Assembly (NCBI GenBank): GCA_041687435.1
Contig: JAWLBX010000011.1
Span: 1 to 64,000 of the forward strand
Direction of reading: 5' to 3'
DNA: 64,000 nucleotides
Source of the DNA: JACKII01 sp041687435
Lineage (GTDB): Bacteria; Pseudomonadota; Alphaproteobacteria; Bin95
A program made the position numbers and the translations under genes. Shown here piece after piece: positions 42,548-51,404 of the stretch. The notes under the pieces were generated by a model. That model was not told the origin of the DNA and searched no databases. It saw nothing but the letters and a program-made list of their open reading frames with translations. Each line of letters opens with the position of its first letter. Positions within the stretch are counted from its first letter, which is position 1.

Positions 42548-43975
42548 TCAGCCGCCCAGCATACGGCGCAGCAGTTCGATATCCTCCTGCAAGCCCCGGT
42601 CGCTGGTCTGCAACTCGTCCACCTTGCGCACGGCATGCATGACCGTCGTGTGGTCGCGGCCGCCGAACTTGCGGCCGATTTCCGGCAGGGACCGCGTGGT
42701 CAACTGCTTGGCCAGATACATGGCGATCTGCCGGGGCCGTGCGACCGCACGCGCACGCCGGGGCGAGGACATATCGGCCAAGCGGATGTTGTAGTGCTCC
42801 GCCACCCGGCGCTGGATATCGTCGATGGTCACGCGGCGGTCGTTGGCGCGCAGCACGTCGCGCAGCAACTCCTGCGTTGCTTCCACCGTTAGCTCGCGGC
42901 CAACCAGTTCAGCATGGGCTACCAGCCGGTTCAGCGCGCCTTCCAGCTCGCGCACGCTGGTGGAGATGCGATGCGCCAGGAATTCCATCACGGATTTCGG
43001 GATCATGAATCCCATCTGGTCCGCCTTGGCCTCCAGAATCGACAGCCGCAGCTCGTAGTCGGTGGGGTGCAGGTCGGCGACCAACCCCCAGCCGAGGCGC
43101 GAGCGCAGCCTTTCCTCCAGCCCTTCCAGGTCGGAGGGGGATTTGTCGGCGCTGATGACGATCTGGCGGTTCTGATCCACCAGGGCGTTGAAGGTGTGGA
43201 AGAATTCTTCCTGGGTCGACTCGCGGCCGCAGATGAATTGCACGTCATCCACCATCAGCACATCGACCGAGCGGAGCTGCTCCTTGAACGCCACCGTATC
43301 CCGGAACCGCACCGCCCGGATGAACTGGTACATGAAGGTCTCGGCGGAAATGTAGAGCACCCGGCGCTGCGGGTCGCGCTGGCGGATGTGCCAGGCGATG
43401 GCATGCATCAGGTGCGTCTTGCCCATGCCGACCGGGCCATAGAGGAACAGCGGATTGAAGGCCACCTCGCTGGCGTCGGCAACGCGCCGGCACGCGGCGT
43501 GAGCAAACTGGTTCGGCTTACCAACGACGAAATTGTCGAACGTCAGCCGATGGTCCAGCGGGGCCCCGATGGTGTTGACCCATTCGTCCGCCGGAGCCGC
43601 AGCATCGACGCCATCCGGGAGATCGTCGGACGGCACGGGCTCCACCGGCACCTCGGCTTGCGCGCACGCTGCATCGGCCGCCTTCGGCCGGGCCGGCAAT
43701 CCGGACGCGACGATAACGGTGACGGTCTGCACATCCTCTGCGGCCCAGAGCGCCCGCAAACGGTCGCCATAAAGGGCGTTGACCCGGTCGCGCATGAACC
43801 GCGTCGGCACTGCGATGGTAACGGAATCGCCATCCTCATCCGCCAGGGCCATCGGCTTCAGCCAGCTGCGGAACACGCCTTCGCCGAACTCGGCCCGCAA
43901 TTTGCCGCGGATCCGTTGCCACTGGGCCGGCCGGGTGTCGGGCTGATCCTGTACGGTCGTATCGATTTCGTCCAT
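42548..43975 (-). CDS. dnaA: Chromosomal replication initiator DnaA
   Basis: A 475-residue AAA+ initiator. Domain I (about 1-85) begins WQRIRGKLRAEFGEGVFRSWLKP (in part), domain II is an Ala/Pro-rich linker, domain III has Walker A GPVGMGKT at 180-187 and Walker B LMVDDVQF at about 240-247, and domain IV ends with GRDHTTVMHAVRKV, the DnaA-box-binding helix. The ATG overlaps the rhodanese stop (TGATG); GTG 43978 is an alternative sharing GGAGG. Translational coupling to a rhodanese gene is unusual. Confidence 0.97.
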   Translation of the reverse strand: MDEIDTTVQDQPDTRPAQWQRIRGKLRAEFGEGVFRSWLKPMALADEDGDSVTIAVPTRFMRDRVNALYGDRLRALWAAEDVQTVTVIVASGLPARPKAADAACAQAEVPVEPVPSDDLPDGVDAAAPADEWVNTIGAPLDHRLTFDNFVVGKPNQFAHAACRRVADASEVAFNPLFLYGPVGMGKTHLMHAIAWHIRQRDPQRRVLYISAETFMYQFIRAVRFRDTVAFKEQLRSVDVLMVDDVQFICGRESTQEEFFHTFNALVDQNRQIVISADKSPSDLEGLEERLRSRLGWGLVADLHPTDYELRLSILEAKADQMGFMIPKSVMEFLAHRISTSVRELEGALNRLVAHAELVGRELTVEATQELLRDVLRANDRRVTIDDIQRRVAEHYNIRLADMSSPRRARAVARPRQIAMYLAKQLTTRSLPEIGRKFGGRDHTTVMHAVRKVDELQTSDRGLQEDIELLRRMLGG

Positions 43976-44412
43976 CACGACTGGCCCTCCGCAATGTGCG
44001 GCGCAGCCGGCAGCCCGGCACCGAGCCAGCCGCCATGGCGGCGGCCATCGGGCCCCGCAACGCCCTCAAACCCTTCCGCGATGTTCACCGTCGCCGCATA
44101 GCCTGCGGCAGCCGCGGCCCTCGCTGCCGCCAGCGATCGAACGCCGGACCGGCACAGGAAGTACAGTTTCGCATTGGCAGGAATTTTTTCCGCTGCTAGG
44201 TCCACCAGAAAGTTCGCATTGACCCGCATATCCGGGGCGAACTGCCAGGATACGAAATGCAACTTATGCGCCAAATTCCCCAGATCCGGCGCACCCACCT
44301 GCGCCCACTCGGCTGCGGTGCGCACGTCGATAATATGAGCCTGTTCGTCGTTGCGGACCGACTCCCATACGGCCTGCGCTGAACATTCGGGAACAGTGGT
44401 TTCATTCGACAT
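43975..44412 (-). CDS. Rhodanese-domain protein
   Basis: A 145-residue single rhodanese domain. The active-site loop LYFLCRSGVRSLAAA has the persulphide-forming Cys followed by RSGVR, typical of active thiosulphate:acceptor sulphurtransferases. HIIDVRTAAEW is the conserved N-terminal element. ATG 44412 gives MSNETTVPEC; an in-frame GTG six codons upstream is less likely. It lies between the AT-rich gap and dnaA and shares a transcript with dnaA by overlap. Confidence 0.9.
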   Translation of the reverse strand: MSNETTVPECSAQAVWESVRNDEQAHIIDVRTAAEWAQVGAPDLGNLAHKLHFVSWQFAPDMRVNANFLVDLAAEKIPANAKLYFLCRSGVRSLAAARAAAAAGYAATVNIAEGFEGVAGPDGRRHGGWLGAGLPAAPHIAEGQS

Positions 44413-44459
44413 AGGTTTATTATCTCCCACAGCCTTTAAAGTTGGCTACACAGAAAACT

Positions 44460-44488
44460 ATAATAGTCAGATCAAACAAGCGAATTAA
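44460..44488 (-). promoter_or_regulatory. Candidate promoter of rhodanese-dnaA
   Basis: On the minus strand, TTAATT and TATTAT are separated by 17 bases, placing the start about 40 bp before the rhodanese ATG. The -10 is one base from consensus, the -35 is weak. Confidence 0.5.
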
Positions 44489-44805
44489 TGCTAGATGCAG
44501 CGCCCGACATACTTTGCTGGATTTTGACTGCTGCCCTGAGCCATTTCTTGCAAACCTTTGAATTGCGAGTGTCTACACTGCATCCCGCACCGCCTATTTC
44601 TATATTTGTTAATTATTTTTACTAGACCAAACCGATCCAGCAAGCAGACTGTAACCTTTAGATGCTGGAAAACACAACGCTCAAAACCGACGCTGCCGGA
44701 AAAAAAACACTTGACCCAACCGGGCGTCTGACACAGCCGCCATCCGGCCGCATTCGGACAAAGACTCAACAAAAATGACTAAACGCACCACCTAAAATAG
44801 AAAAT

Positions 44806-44831
44806 GCCGGCCCCAGGGAACTGGGGCCGGC
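44806..44831 (-). terminator. rpsT terminator
   Basis: GCCGGCCCC and GGGGCCGGC form a perfect 9-base stem with an 8-base loop. On the minus strand it is followed by ATTTTCTATTTTA. It lies 32 bp beyond the rpsT stop. Confidence 0.85.
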
Positions 44832-44862
44832 ACCTTCACGCGGTGCTAATCCAGCTGAACGT

Positions 44863-45126
44863 TCAGCCGATTGCCTTGATGCGGCGGTTAAGGCGCGAGA
44901 TCTTTCGCGCAACCGTGTTTTTGTGAACGATTCCCTTGTTCACGCCGCTCATCAGCACGGGCTGTGCCTCGCGGAATGCCTCGCGCGCGGCAGCGGGATC
45001 ACCCGCCTGGATCGCGCTTTCCACCTTTTTCACATAAGTCCGGTACTGGCTAACGCGAGCCCGGTTGACGGCGGTCCGACGCGCCGTCTGGCGCACGCGC
45101 TTGCGTGCTTGCGGAGAATTGGCCAT
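44863..45126 (-). CDS. rpsT: 30S ribosomal protein S20
   Basis: An 87-residue basic helical protein starting MANSPQARKRVRQTARRTAVN, with GIVHKNTVARKISRLNRRI at the C-terminus, the S20 signature. It binds 16S rRNA early in 30S assembly. The start follows the family N-terminus; a much longer frame upstream overlaps the crotonase gene and is a shadow. A good promoter and a clear intrinsic terminator flank it, so it is an independent unit. Confidence 0.98.
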   Translation of the reverse strand: MANSPQARKRVRQTARRTAVNRARVSQYRTYVKKVESAIQAGDPAAAREAFREAQPVLMSGVNKGIVHKNTVARKISRLNRRIKAIG

Positions 45127-45162
45127 GGCTATCCCTTGCCGCCGATTGTTGGAAGATCGCGG

Positions 45163-45191
45163 CTTATACGGGCTTGCGTTGCAGAGGTCAA
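45163..45191 (-). promoter_or_regulatory. Strong sigma-70-type promoter of rpsT
   Basis: TTGACC and TATAAG on the minus strand are separated by exactly 17 bases. The start would be near 45156, leaving a leader of about 30 bases. This is the best promoter match I found in the window. Confidence 0.8.
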
Positions 45192-45248
45192 GCGCCAGCG
45201 CGGCCGAAACCGCCCCGACAACCCGGGTAAATTGCCGCTTGCCGCCGT

Positions 45249-46025
45249 TCAGCGGTGCTGGAAGGCCGGCGCGCGCTTTTCGACGAAGGCGGCCATGCCT
45301 TCCGTCTTGTCCTCGGTCGCAAACGTGGAATGGAACAGGCGGCGCTCGAACCGTACGCCTTCCGCCAGCGTCGTCTCGAAGGCGCGATTGACGCTTTCTT
45401 TGCAGATCATGGCGATCGGCAGCGACTTGTCGGCGATGGTCTCGGCCACCGCCATCGTTTCCTCCATCAGCTTGTCCACGGGCACGACACGGGTGACGAG
45501 GCCGCAGCGTTCCGCCTCGTCCGCACCCATCATCCGGCCGGTCAGGCACATATCCATGGCCTTGGATTTGCCGATGAAGCGCGGCAGGCGCTGGGTGCCG
45601 CCACCGCCGGGAATGGTGCCGAGGTTGATCTCCGGCTGGCCGAACTTGGCGTTTTCGGCGCAAATGATCATGTCGCACATCATCGCGATCTCGCAGCCGC
45701 CGCCCAGCGCATAGCCGGCCACCGCGGCGATCACCGGCTTGCGGGTCTTCGACACGCGCTCCCAGCCGACGGTGATGAAGTCGGCCATATAAACGTCCAT
45801 ATAACCTTTTGAGGACATTTCCTTGATGTCCGCGCCGGCGGCGAAGGCCTTCTCCGAGCCAGTCAGTACCAGGCAGCCGATCGCCTCGTCCGCCTCGAAC
45901 CGGTTGATCGCGTCTTCCAGCTCGGTGATCAACTGCGCGCAGAGCGCGTTCAGCGCCTTGGGGCGGTCCAGCCGGATCAGGCCGACACGGCCATGGGTTT
46001 CGACGGCAATCATCTCATAGGCCAT
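45249..46025 (-). CDS. Enoyl-CoA hydratase
   Basis: A 258-residue crotonase with both catalytic glutamates in place: GGGCEIAMMCD and GQPEINLGTIPGGGGTQRL. EKAFAAGADIKEM forms the first oxyanion loop. It should hydrate short-chain trans-2-enoyl-CoA in fatty-acid breakdown, the standard activity of the group. It lies between mutM and rpsT on the same strand, a common alphaproteobacterial order. Confidence 0.95.
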   Translation of the reverse strand: MAYEMIAVETHGRVGLIRLDRPKALNALCAQLITELEDAINRFEADEAIGCLVLTGSEKAFAAGADIKEMSSKGYMDVYMADFITVGWERVSKTRKPVIAAVAGYALGGGCEIAMMCDMIICAENAKFGQPEINLGTIPGGGGTQRLPRFIGKSKAMDMCLTGRMMGADEAERCGLVTRVVPVDKLMEETMAVAETIADKSLPIAMICKESVNRAFETTLAEGVRFERRLFHSTFATEDKTEGMAAFVEKRAPAFQHR

Positions 46026-46098
46026 GGGAAACGCTCCTTAAGAGGGCTCATTCGGTTGGCAATCTGATGCCGCAGCAAGGCGGCGGAGGCTTTCTAGG

Positions 46099-46941
46099 TC
46101 AGACTTGGCAGGACGGGCAATAGAAAGTGGACCGGCCACCCTGCACCTGCCGGATTATCCGAGCATCGGGATGGCAGGAGCATGACTTTCCTTCCTTTCC
46201 GTAAACTTGCCATTTGCATTGAAAATATCCCAACTCACCATCGGTCTGCACATAATCCCGCAGCGAGGAGCCGCCGGCCGCAACCGCGTCTTGCAGCGTC
46301 GCGCGGATTTCGTGCGCCAGGGCGCCGGCCTCGGCATCGGACAGGCTGCCGGCGGCACGGAATGGCGAGAGATGGCCGCGGTAAAGCGCCTCGCAGACAT
46401 AGATGTTGCCCAGCCCGGCAATCAGCCGCTGGTCCAGCAGCGCGGCCTTCAGCGGCGTTCGCCGGCCGGCGAACAGACGTTGCAGCGCCGGCCCGGTCAA
46501 CGCATCCGACAGCGGCTCGATTCCCAGCGTTTTCAGGCGCGGATGCTCGGCCAATGCCGCCGCATCGGCCATCCAGTCCATCGAGCCGAACCGGCGGGCG
46601 TCCTGATAGAGCACGGTATCGCCTGCCGCCGTCGTCACCACCACATGCACATGCGGCGCACCCCGCCGGCTTTCGGCGTTGTGCCCCGCCGGCTCGACAA
46701 TCAGCCGGCCGGACATGCCCAGATGGATCAGCCAGACGCCGCCATCGTCCAGGTGCACCAGGATGTACTTGGCCCGCCGGTCCAGCCGCAGCACGCGCCG
46801 GCCTTCCAGATGCGCCTCCAATTCTACCGGCAACGGCCAGCGCAAGTCGCGGCGGCGCACCGCGACACTGGCGATCAGGGCCCCTTCCAGTACCCGCGCC
46901 AGCCCGCGGCGGGTGGTCTCGACTTCCGGCAATTCAGGCAT
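46099..46941 (-). CDS. mutM: Formamidopyrimidine-DNA glycosylase
   Basis: A 280-residue repair enzyme excising 8-oxoguanine and ring-opened purines. The N-terminal PELPEVETTRRGL has the catalytic Pro and Glu, the H2TH motif region follows, and the C-terminal zinc finger has CSC and YCPSC with GGRST between. The first zinc pair reads C-x-C-H, slightly different from the usual C-x2-C. It is divergent from ubiE across a 75-bp gap. Confidence 0.97.
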   Translation of the reverse strand: MPELPEVETTRRGLARVLEGALIASVAVRRRDLRWPLPVELEAHLEGRRVLRLDRRAKYILVHLDDGGVWLIHLGMSGRLIVEPAGHNAESRRGAPHVHVVVTTAAGDTVLYQDARRFGSMDWMADAAALAEHPRLKTLGIEPLSDALTGPALQRLFAGRRTPLKAALLDQRLIAGLGNIYVCEALYRGHLSPFRAAGSLSDAEAGALAHEIRATLQDAVAAGGSSLRDYVQTDGELGYFQCKWQVYGKEGKSCSCHPDARIIRQVQGGRSTFYCPSCQV

Positions 46942-47016
46942 AAGGGGGATGCTAGCCGAGGATTTGTGCCTTAGCTATGCTCCATTCACAGTTCATCCCC
47001 AGGATTATCCGCAGCC

Positions 47017-47754
47017 ATGGCCAAGACGCATTTCGGGTTCCGCGACGTCGACGAGGACGAGAAGTCCGGCCTGGTCCGCGGGGTTTTCTCGTCCGTGGCG
47101 CAACGCTACGACCTGATGAACGACCTGATGAGCGGCGGTGTCCACAGGCTGTGGAAGGACCGGCTGGTGCGGCGCATCAACCCGCGGCCGGGCGAGACCG
47201 TACTCGACCTGGCTGGCGGTACCGGCGACATCGCCTTCCGCATCATCGAAGCCAGCGAAGCCGATGTCGTGGTTTGCGATATCAACGAGGCCATGGTCGG
47301 CGTCGGCCGCGACCGGGGGCTGGACCGCGGCCGGATCGAAGGAATCGAATGGTCGGTTGGCGACGCGGAGGCGCTGCCGTTCGGCGACAATACGATGGAT
47401 TCCTGCTGCATCGCTTTCGGCCTGCGCAATGTCACCCGTCCGCAAGCGGCGCTTGCAGAAATCCTGCGCGTGCTGCGCCCGGGCGGTCGCTTTTTCTGCC
47501 TGGAGTTCAGCAAGGTCATCGTGCCTGGGCTCGATCGTCTCTATGACGCCTATTCGTTCAGCGTGCTCCCGAAAATCGGCAGGATCGTCGCCCGCGATGA
47601 GGAATCCTACCGCTATCTGGCCGAAAGCATTCGGCAATTTCCGGATCAGGAAGGGCTTGCCGCCATGATGCGCCGCGCCGGCTTCGCAGCCGTTGGGTAC
47701 GAAAGCTGGTCTGGCGGCATTGTCGCCGTCCATCGCGGCCGCAAGCCGGCCTGA
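47017..47754 (+). CDS. ubiE: Ubiquinone/menaquinone biosynthesis C-methyltransferase
   Basis: A 245-residue SAM-dependent methyltransferase for the C-methylation step of ubiquinone synthesis. FSSVAQRYDLMNDLMSGGVHRLWK, DLAGGTGDIAF (SAM motif I), FGLRNVTRPQAAL and DEESYRYLAESIRQFP are the UbiE signatures. It lies 9 bp before ubiB on the same strand and is probably co-transcribed with it. Confidence 0.98.
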   Translation: MAKTHFGFRDVDEDEKSGLVRGVFSSVAQRYDLMNDLMSGGVHRLWKDRLVRRINPRPGETVLDLAGGTGDIAFRIIEASEADVVVCDINEAMVGVGRDRGLDRGRIEGIEWSVGDAEALPFGDNTMDSCCIAFGLRNVTRPQAALAEILRVLRPGGRFFCLEFSKVIVPGLDRLYDAYSFSVLPKIGRIVARDEESYRYLAESIRQFPDQEGLAAMMRRAGFAAVGYESWSGGIVAVHRGRKPA

Positions 47755-47763
47755 CGCGCACCG

Positions 47764-49254
47764 ATGGTCCGCCTCCTGCTCCACCCGCTGCGCATTGCCC
47801 GGATTCTTTGGGTTCTGGCGCGCTACAACGCCCTGTTCTGGCCGCAATTGATGGGGGACAGCCCGGTGGTCCGCGGCCCGTTGCGTGCACTGCGCCGGCG
47901 CGACGGCAGCCTGTCCGACCGTCCGGGGGAGCGGCTGGCCCAGGCTTTGCAGCGCCTTGGCCCGACTTTCATCAAGCTGGGCCAAGCGCTATCGACCCGC
48001 GGCGATATCCTGGGGGAGGAGGTGGCGCACGACCTAGCCACGCTTCAGGACCGCCTGCCGCCATTCGACGGCGCATCCGCCGTTGTGTCACAGGCGTTGG
48101 GAGTCGAGTTATCCACACGATTCACTGAATTCTCTACGGCCCCGGTGGCCGCCGCGTCCATTGCCCAAGTGCATTTTGCCGTGACGACCGAGGGCGAGCC
48201 GGTTGCGGTCAAGGTCTTGCGGCCCGGCGTCGAGCGGCAGTTCGAGCGCGATCTGTCTTTGTTCGCCTGGATGGCCTGGCTGGTCTACGCGCTGTTCCCA
48301 TTCGCCCGCCGCTTCCGCCCGCGCGAGGTGGTGGCCGTGTTCGCCCGCTCCGTGCATGTGGAACTGGACCTTCGGCTGGAAGCCGCGGCGGCGGCCGAAC
48401 TGGCGGAGAACTTCGCCGATCATCCGGGCTTTCACGTGCCAGCCGTTGACTGGCAACGCACCGGCCGGCGGGTGCTGACGCTGGAACGGGTCGAAGGGCT
48501 GCGCATCGACGATGCCGCTGCCATCCGGGCGGCCGGTCACGACACGCAACGGATCATGGCCATCGCTGCCGAAGTGTTCTTCCGTCAGGTGTTCGTCGAC
48601 GGCTTTTTCCATGCGGACATGCACCCCGGCAATGTGTTCGTGCGGCGGGATGGCGGACTGAGTGTCGTTGATTTCGGGATCATGGGCCGCTTGGACGCCG
48701 CCGGTCAGGACTTCATGGCGGATGTGCTGGTCGGCTTCCTGCGCCGGGATTACCGGCTGGTGGCAGAAGCCCATGTCCGTGCCGGCTATCTGCCCCGCGA
48801 CGAAGACCCCGCCCTGTTCGCCCAGGCGCTGCGGGCGGTTGGCGAGCCGATCCTGGGGCGGCCGATTGCCGAAATCTCCATGGCGCGGCTGCTGTTGCAA
48901 CTGTTACAGGTAACGGCGCAGTTCGACATGCCGGCCCAGCCCTCGCTGCTGCTGCTGCAGAAAACCATGCTGATGGCCGAGGGGCTGGGGCGGAACCTGG
49001 ATGATACCGTGAACATGTGGACCATCGCCCAGCCACTGGTCGAAGACTGGATGATCCAGAACCGCGGCCCTGACGCCCGGCTGGCCAACGGCCTGCACGA
49101 AGCCTTCGCCACGCTGGAACGGATCCCGCATCTGGTGAAACAGGCGGACGCGCTCAGCCAGCGGGCGCTGGAACGCAAGGCCGGCGGCTTCTCCACCTGG
49201 TGGCTTGCCGCGGCAGCAGCGGCCGGCTTGCTGGTGGGGCTGCTGCTGGATTAG
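47764..49254 (+). CDS. ubiB: UbiB/ABC1-like atypical kinase
   Basis: A 496-residue protein kinase-like ATPase required for ubiquinone synthesis. The KxGQ motif is in FIKLGQALSTRGD, followed by the Ala-rich loop SIAQVHFAV, the catalytic DMHPGN and VVDFGIMG. A C-terminal hydrophobic segment (WWLAAAAAAGLLVGLLLD) anchors it to the membrane. Follows ubiE. Its stop is 3 bp from the stop of the convergent dadA-like gene. Confidence 0.97.
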   Translation: MVRLLLHPLRIARILWVLARYNALFWPQLMGDSPVVRGPLRALRRRDGSLSDRPGERLAQALQRLGPTFIKLGQALSTRGDILGEEVAHDLATLQDRLPPFDGASAVVSQALGVELSTRFTEFSTAPVAAASIAQVHFAVTTEGEPVAVKVLRPGVERQFERDLSLFAWMAWLVYALFPFARRFRPREVVAVFARSVHVELDLRLEAAAAAELAENFADHPGFHVPAVDWQRTGRRVLTLERVEGLRIDDAAAIRAAGHDTQRIMAIAAEVFFRQVFVDGFFHADMHPGNVFVRRDGGLSVVDFGIMGRLDAAGQDFMADVLVGFLRRDYRLVAEAHVRAGYLPRDEDPALFAQALRAVGEPILGRPIAEISMARLLLQLLQVTAQFDMPAQPSLLLLQKTMLMAEGLGRNLDDTVNMWTIAQPLVEDWMIQNRGPDARLANGLHEAFATLERIPHLVKQADALSQRALERKAGGFSTWWLAAAAAAGLLVGLLLD

Positions 49255-49257
49255 GGC

Positions 49258-50511
49258 TCAGCGGGCATAGCGGTCGATCGCGAAGGGCGAAAGGTCGATC
49301 TCCGGCTCTTGTCCCGCGAGGACGCTGGCGATGTGCTGGCCGGTGATCGCGCCGCCGGTCAGGCCCAGATGGCCGTGGCCGAAGGCGTAGGCGACGTTCC
49401 GGTGCTTTTTCGAGCCACCGATTACCGGCAGCGAGTCCGGCGTCGCCGGGCGCTGGCCCATCCAGGGCTGGGCGTCCGACGTGTCGACAGTGCGGAACAC
49501 GTCCCGCGCATGCTGCACCAACCTGTCGGCCCGGCCCCAGTTCGGTTCCGCCTCCAGCCCGGCAAACTCGACGGTCCCGGCGAGGCGCAGGCCCGGCTCC
49601 ATGGTCGTGCACATGAACTTACGCTCACCGAAGCTGATCGGGCGGCTGGTCTCGAAACCCGCATGCGGCAAGGAAATGTGATAGCCGCGCTCGCTTTCGA
49701 GCGGAAACGGCTCGCCCAGACCGGCGGAGAGGCGATGCGACCAGGCCCCGGCGGCGATCACGAAATGGTCGAACGCATGGCGCCCGCCGTCGGCGGTGCG
49801 CAACGCCGCGACGCCATCCGCTCCAGTCTCGAAGCCCGCCACCTTGGCCCGCAAATGCTGTCCACCGGCATCGAAGACCATTTGCGCCAGCAGCCGGCAA
49901 AGCTCGCCCGGATTGCGGCAGTGCGTGCTGTCCGGGTAGTAGGTGGCGTGAATGAACTGCGGCCCCAGTGCCGGCTCCAGCTGGCGCAGTTCGTCGCCGT
50001 TCAACTCCTCCACCTTGTGCCCGTGACGGCGAATGAGATCGCGCATCATCGCATCGCCCTGAAAAGCCGCCTCGGTCTCATAGACGGCGAGCGAGCCGGT
50101 CTGCTTCAGCAGACGGTCCGCGCCGGCGTCGCCGGTCAGCGCCAGGTAGGATTCCCGCACCGGCCGATAAAGTGCGGCCAGCGCTTCCGCCTGTTGCTCA
50201 TAGGTCTTGGCCGCGGCCATGAACTTCATCAGCCACGGCGCCGCCTTCAGCGCATAGCCGGGGCGGATGGCGAGCGGTCCCAGCGGGTCCAGCAGCCAAC
50301 GCGGCACCTTCTTCCAGATGCCGGGCAGCGCCATCGGCGTCACACTGTGCGCCGAGATAGAGCCGGCATTGCCGTAGCTGGTCATCGTCCCTGGCTCCTC
50401 CGGATCGACCAGCGTCACCGCGAAGCCGGCCCGCTGCAGATAGGCGGCGGTGCAGATGCCGACGATGCCGGCGCCGATCACGGCGACGTGGCCGCTCGAT
50501 GCTGTCGTCAT
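49258..50511 (-). CDS. D-amino-acid dehydrogenase-like FAD oxidoreductase
   Basis: A 417-residue DAO-family flavoprotein. The FAD motif is VIGAGIVGICTAAYL; NAGSISAHSVTPMALPG and the C-terminal GHGHLGLTGGAITG match the DadA group. It should oxidise a D-amino or related imino substrate and pass electrons to the quinone pool. ATG 50511 gives MTTASSGHVAVIG. No alanine racemase is adjacent; it opens the catabolic island to its right. Confidence 0.9.
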   Translation of the reverse strand: MTTASSGHVAVIGAGIVGICTAAYLQRAGFAVTLVDPEEPGTMTSYGNAGSISAHSVTPMALPGIWKKVPRWLLDPLGPLAIRPGYALKAAPWLMKFMAAAKTYEQQAEALAALYRPVRESYLALTGDAGADRLLKQTGSLAVYETEAAFQGDAMMRDLIRRHGHKVEELNGDELRQLEPALGPQFIHATYYPDSTHCRNPGELCRLLAQMVFDAGGQHLRAKVAGFETGADGVAALRTADGGRHAFDHFVIAAGAWSHRLSAGLGEPFPLESERGYHISLPHAGFETSRPISFGERKFMCTTMEPGLRLAGTVEFAGLEAEPNWGRADRLVQHARDVFRTVDTSDAQPWMGQRPATPDSLPVIGGSKKHRNVAYAFGHGHLGLTGGAITGQHIASVLAGQEPEIDLSPFAIDRYAR

Positions 50512-50612
50512 GGCGCTGTTTCTCCCGTGCGTTGACCGTTGCACCGCTGCCGATCGCGGGCGACACTTCGGCTTAAACCAATTCGCAATGCCTTGAGAAG
50601 CTAGGATACGCC

Positions 50613-51401
50613 ATGACCCGCCGATTGATCGACATTTCCATTCCGCTCACCAACCGGATTGTTTGCGACCCGCCGCACATGCGGCCGAAGATCGACTACA
50701 AGACCCATCACGATACCGCGCCGCAAATGGCGGAATACATGGGCGTGCGCGTCGAGGACCTGCCGGAGGGCGAATACGCAGCGGTGGAGAATGTCACGCT
50801 CTCCACCCACAACGGCACGCATCTGGACGCGCCCTATCATTTCTTCAGCCGCATGAACGAGGCGATCACACCGGGCGGCGAACCGTCCGCCACCATCGAC
50901 CAGGTCTCGCTCGACTGGTGCTACCGGCCGGCGGTGAAGCTGGATTTCCGGCATTTCGAGGATGGCTACGTCGCGACGCCGGCGGATGTGCAGGCGGAGT
51001 TGCAGCGCATCGGCCACGACCTGCAGCCGCTGGATATCGTGCTGGTGAACACCGGCGCCGGCACCCATTTCGGCGAGGACGGCTTCATCGACCGCGGCTG
51101 CGGCGTCGGCAAGGCCGCGACCCGCTGGCTGCTGGACCAGGGCGTGCGCGTCACCGGCACGGATGGCTGGAGCTGGGACGCACCCTTCAGCCACACGCGC
51201 GAGCGGATCAAGGCCGGCGGCTCGGCCGACCTGATCTGGGAGGGCCACCGCGCCGGCCGCGACATCGGCTATTGCCACCTGGAAAAGCTCTGGCGGCTGG
51301 ACCGGCTGCCGGATGCCGGCTTCGAGGTGATCTGCTTCCCCGTCAAAGTCGAGGCGGGTTCCGCCGGCTGGACCCGCGCCGTGGCGGTGATAGAGGAGTA
51401 G
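50613..51401 (+). CDS. Cyclase-family metal hydrolase (kynurenine formamidase-like)
   Basis: A 262-residue metal-dependent hydrolase. H66-N-G-T-H70-L-D72-A-P-Y-H76-F is the family's HxGTHxDxPxHF metal-binding motif. The family includes KynB formamidase and isatin hydrolase, which open cyclic or N-acyl aromatic compounds. It is the only plus-strand gene in this part of the island and is convergent with the PanE-like gene, 3 bp away. Confidence 0.92.
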   Translation: MTRRLIDISIPLTNRIVCDPPHMRPKIDYKTHHDTAPQMAEYMGVRVEDLPEGEYAAVENVTLSTHNGTHLDAPYHFFSRMNEAITPGGEPSATIDQVSLDWCYRPAVKLDFRHFEDGYVATPADVQAELQRIGHDLQPLDIVLVNTGAGTHFGEDGFIDRGCGVGKAATRWLLDQGVRVTGTDGWSWDAPFSHTRERIKAGGSADLIWEGHRAGRDIGYCHLEKLWRLDRLPDAGFEVICFPVKVEAGSAGWTRAVAVIEE

Positions 51402-51404
51402 GGG

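Larger units (their letters stand above)
44413..44862. other. 450-bp AT-rich gap between the dnaA operon and rpsT, origin candidate
   Basis: This is the most AT-rich stretch of the window, with runs such as AATTATTTTTACT and GGAAAAAAAACAC. It contains the promoter of the rhodanese-dnaA operon and the rpsT terminator, listed separately. I see no gene: a 93-residue frame on the minus strand has an atypical Cys-rich composition. I found no perfect TTATCCACA DnaA box, so it could be oriC only with degenerate boxes, or just a long regulatory region. Confidence 0.5.

Noticed and set aside
44491..44772. 93-residue frame on the minus strand in the rpsT-dnaA gap
   Set aside because: Unusual Cys-rich composition, no ribosome binding site, no recognisable domain, and it spans the most AT-rich part of the gap.
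47005..47013. TTATCCGCA near-match to a DnaA box just before ubiE
   Set aside because: One mismatch, isolated, and it overlaps the ubiE leader; no cluster supports an origin here.
48109..48117. Perfect DnaA box TTATCCACA inside ubiB
   Set aside because: A single 9-mer is expected by chance at about this frequency in 64 kb; it is within coding sequence with no cluster of further boxes.
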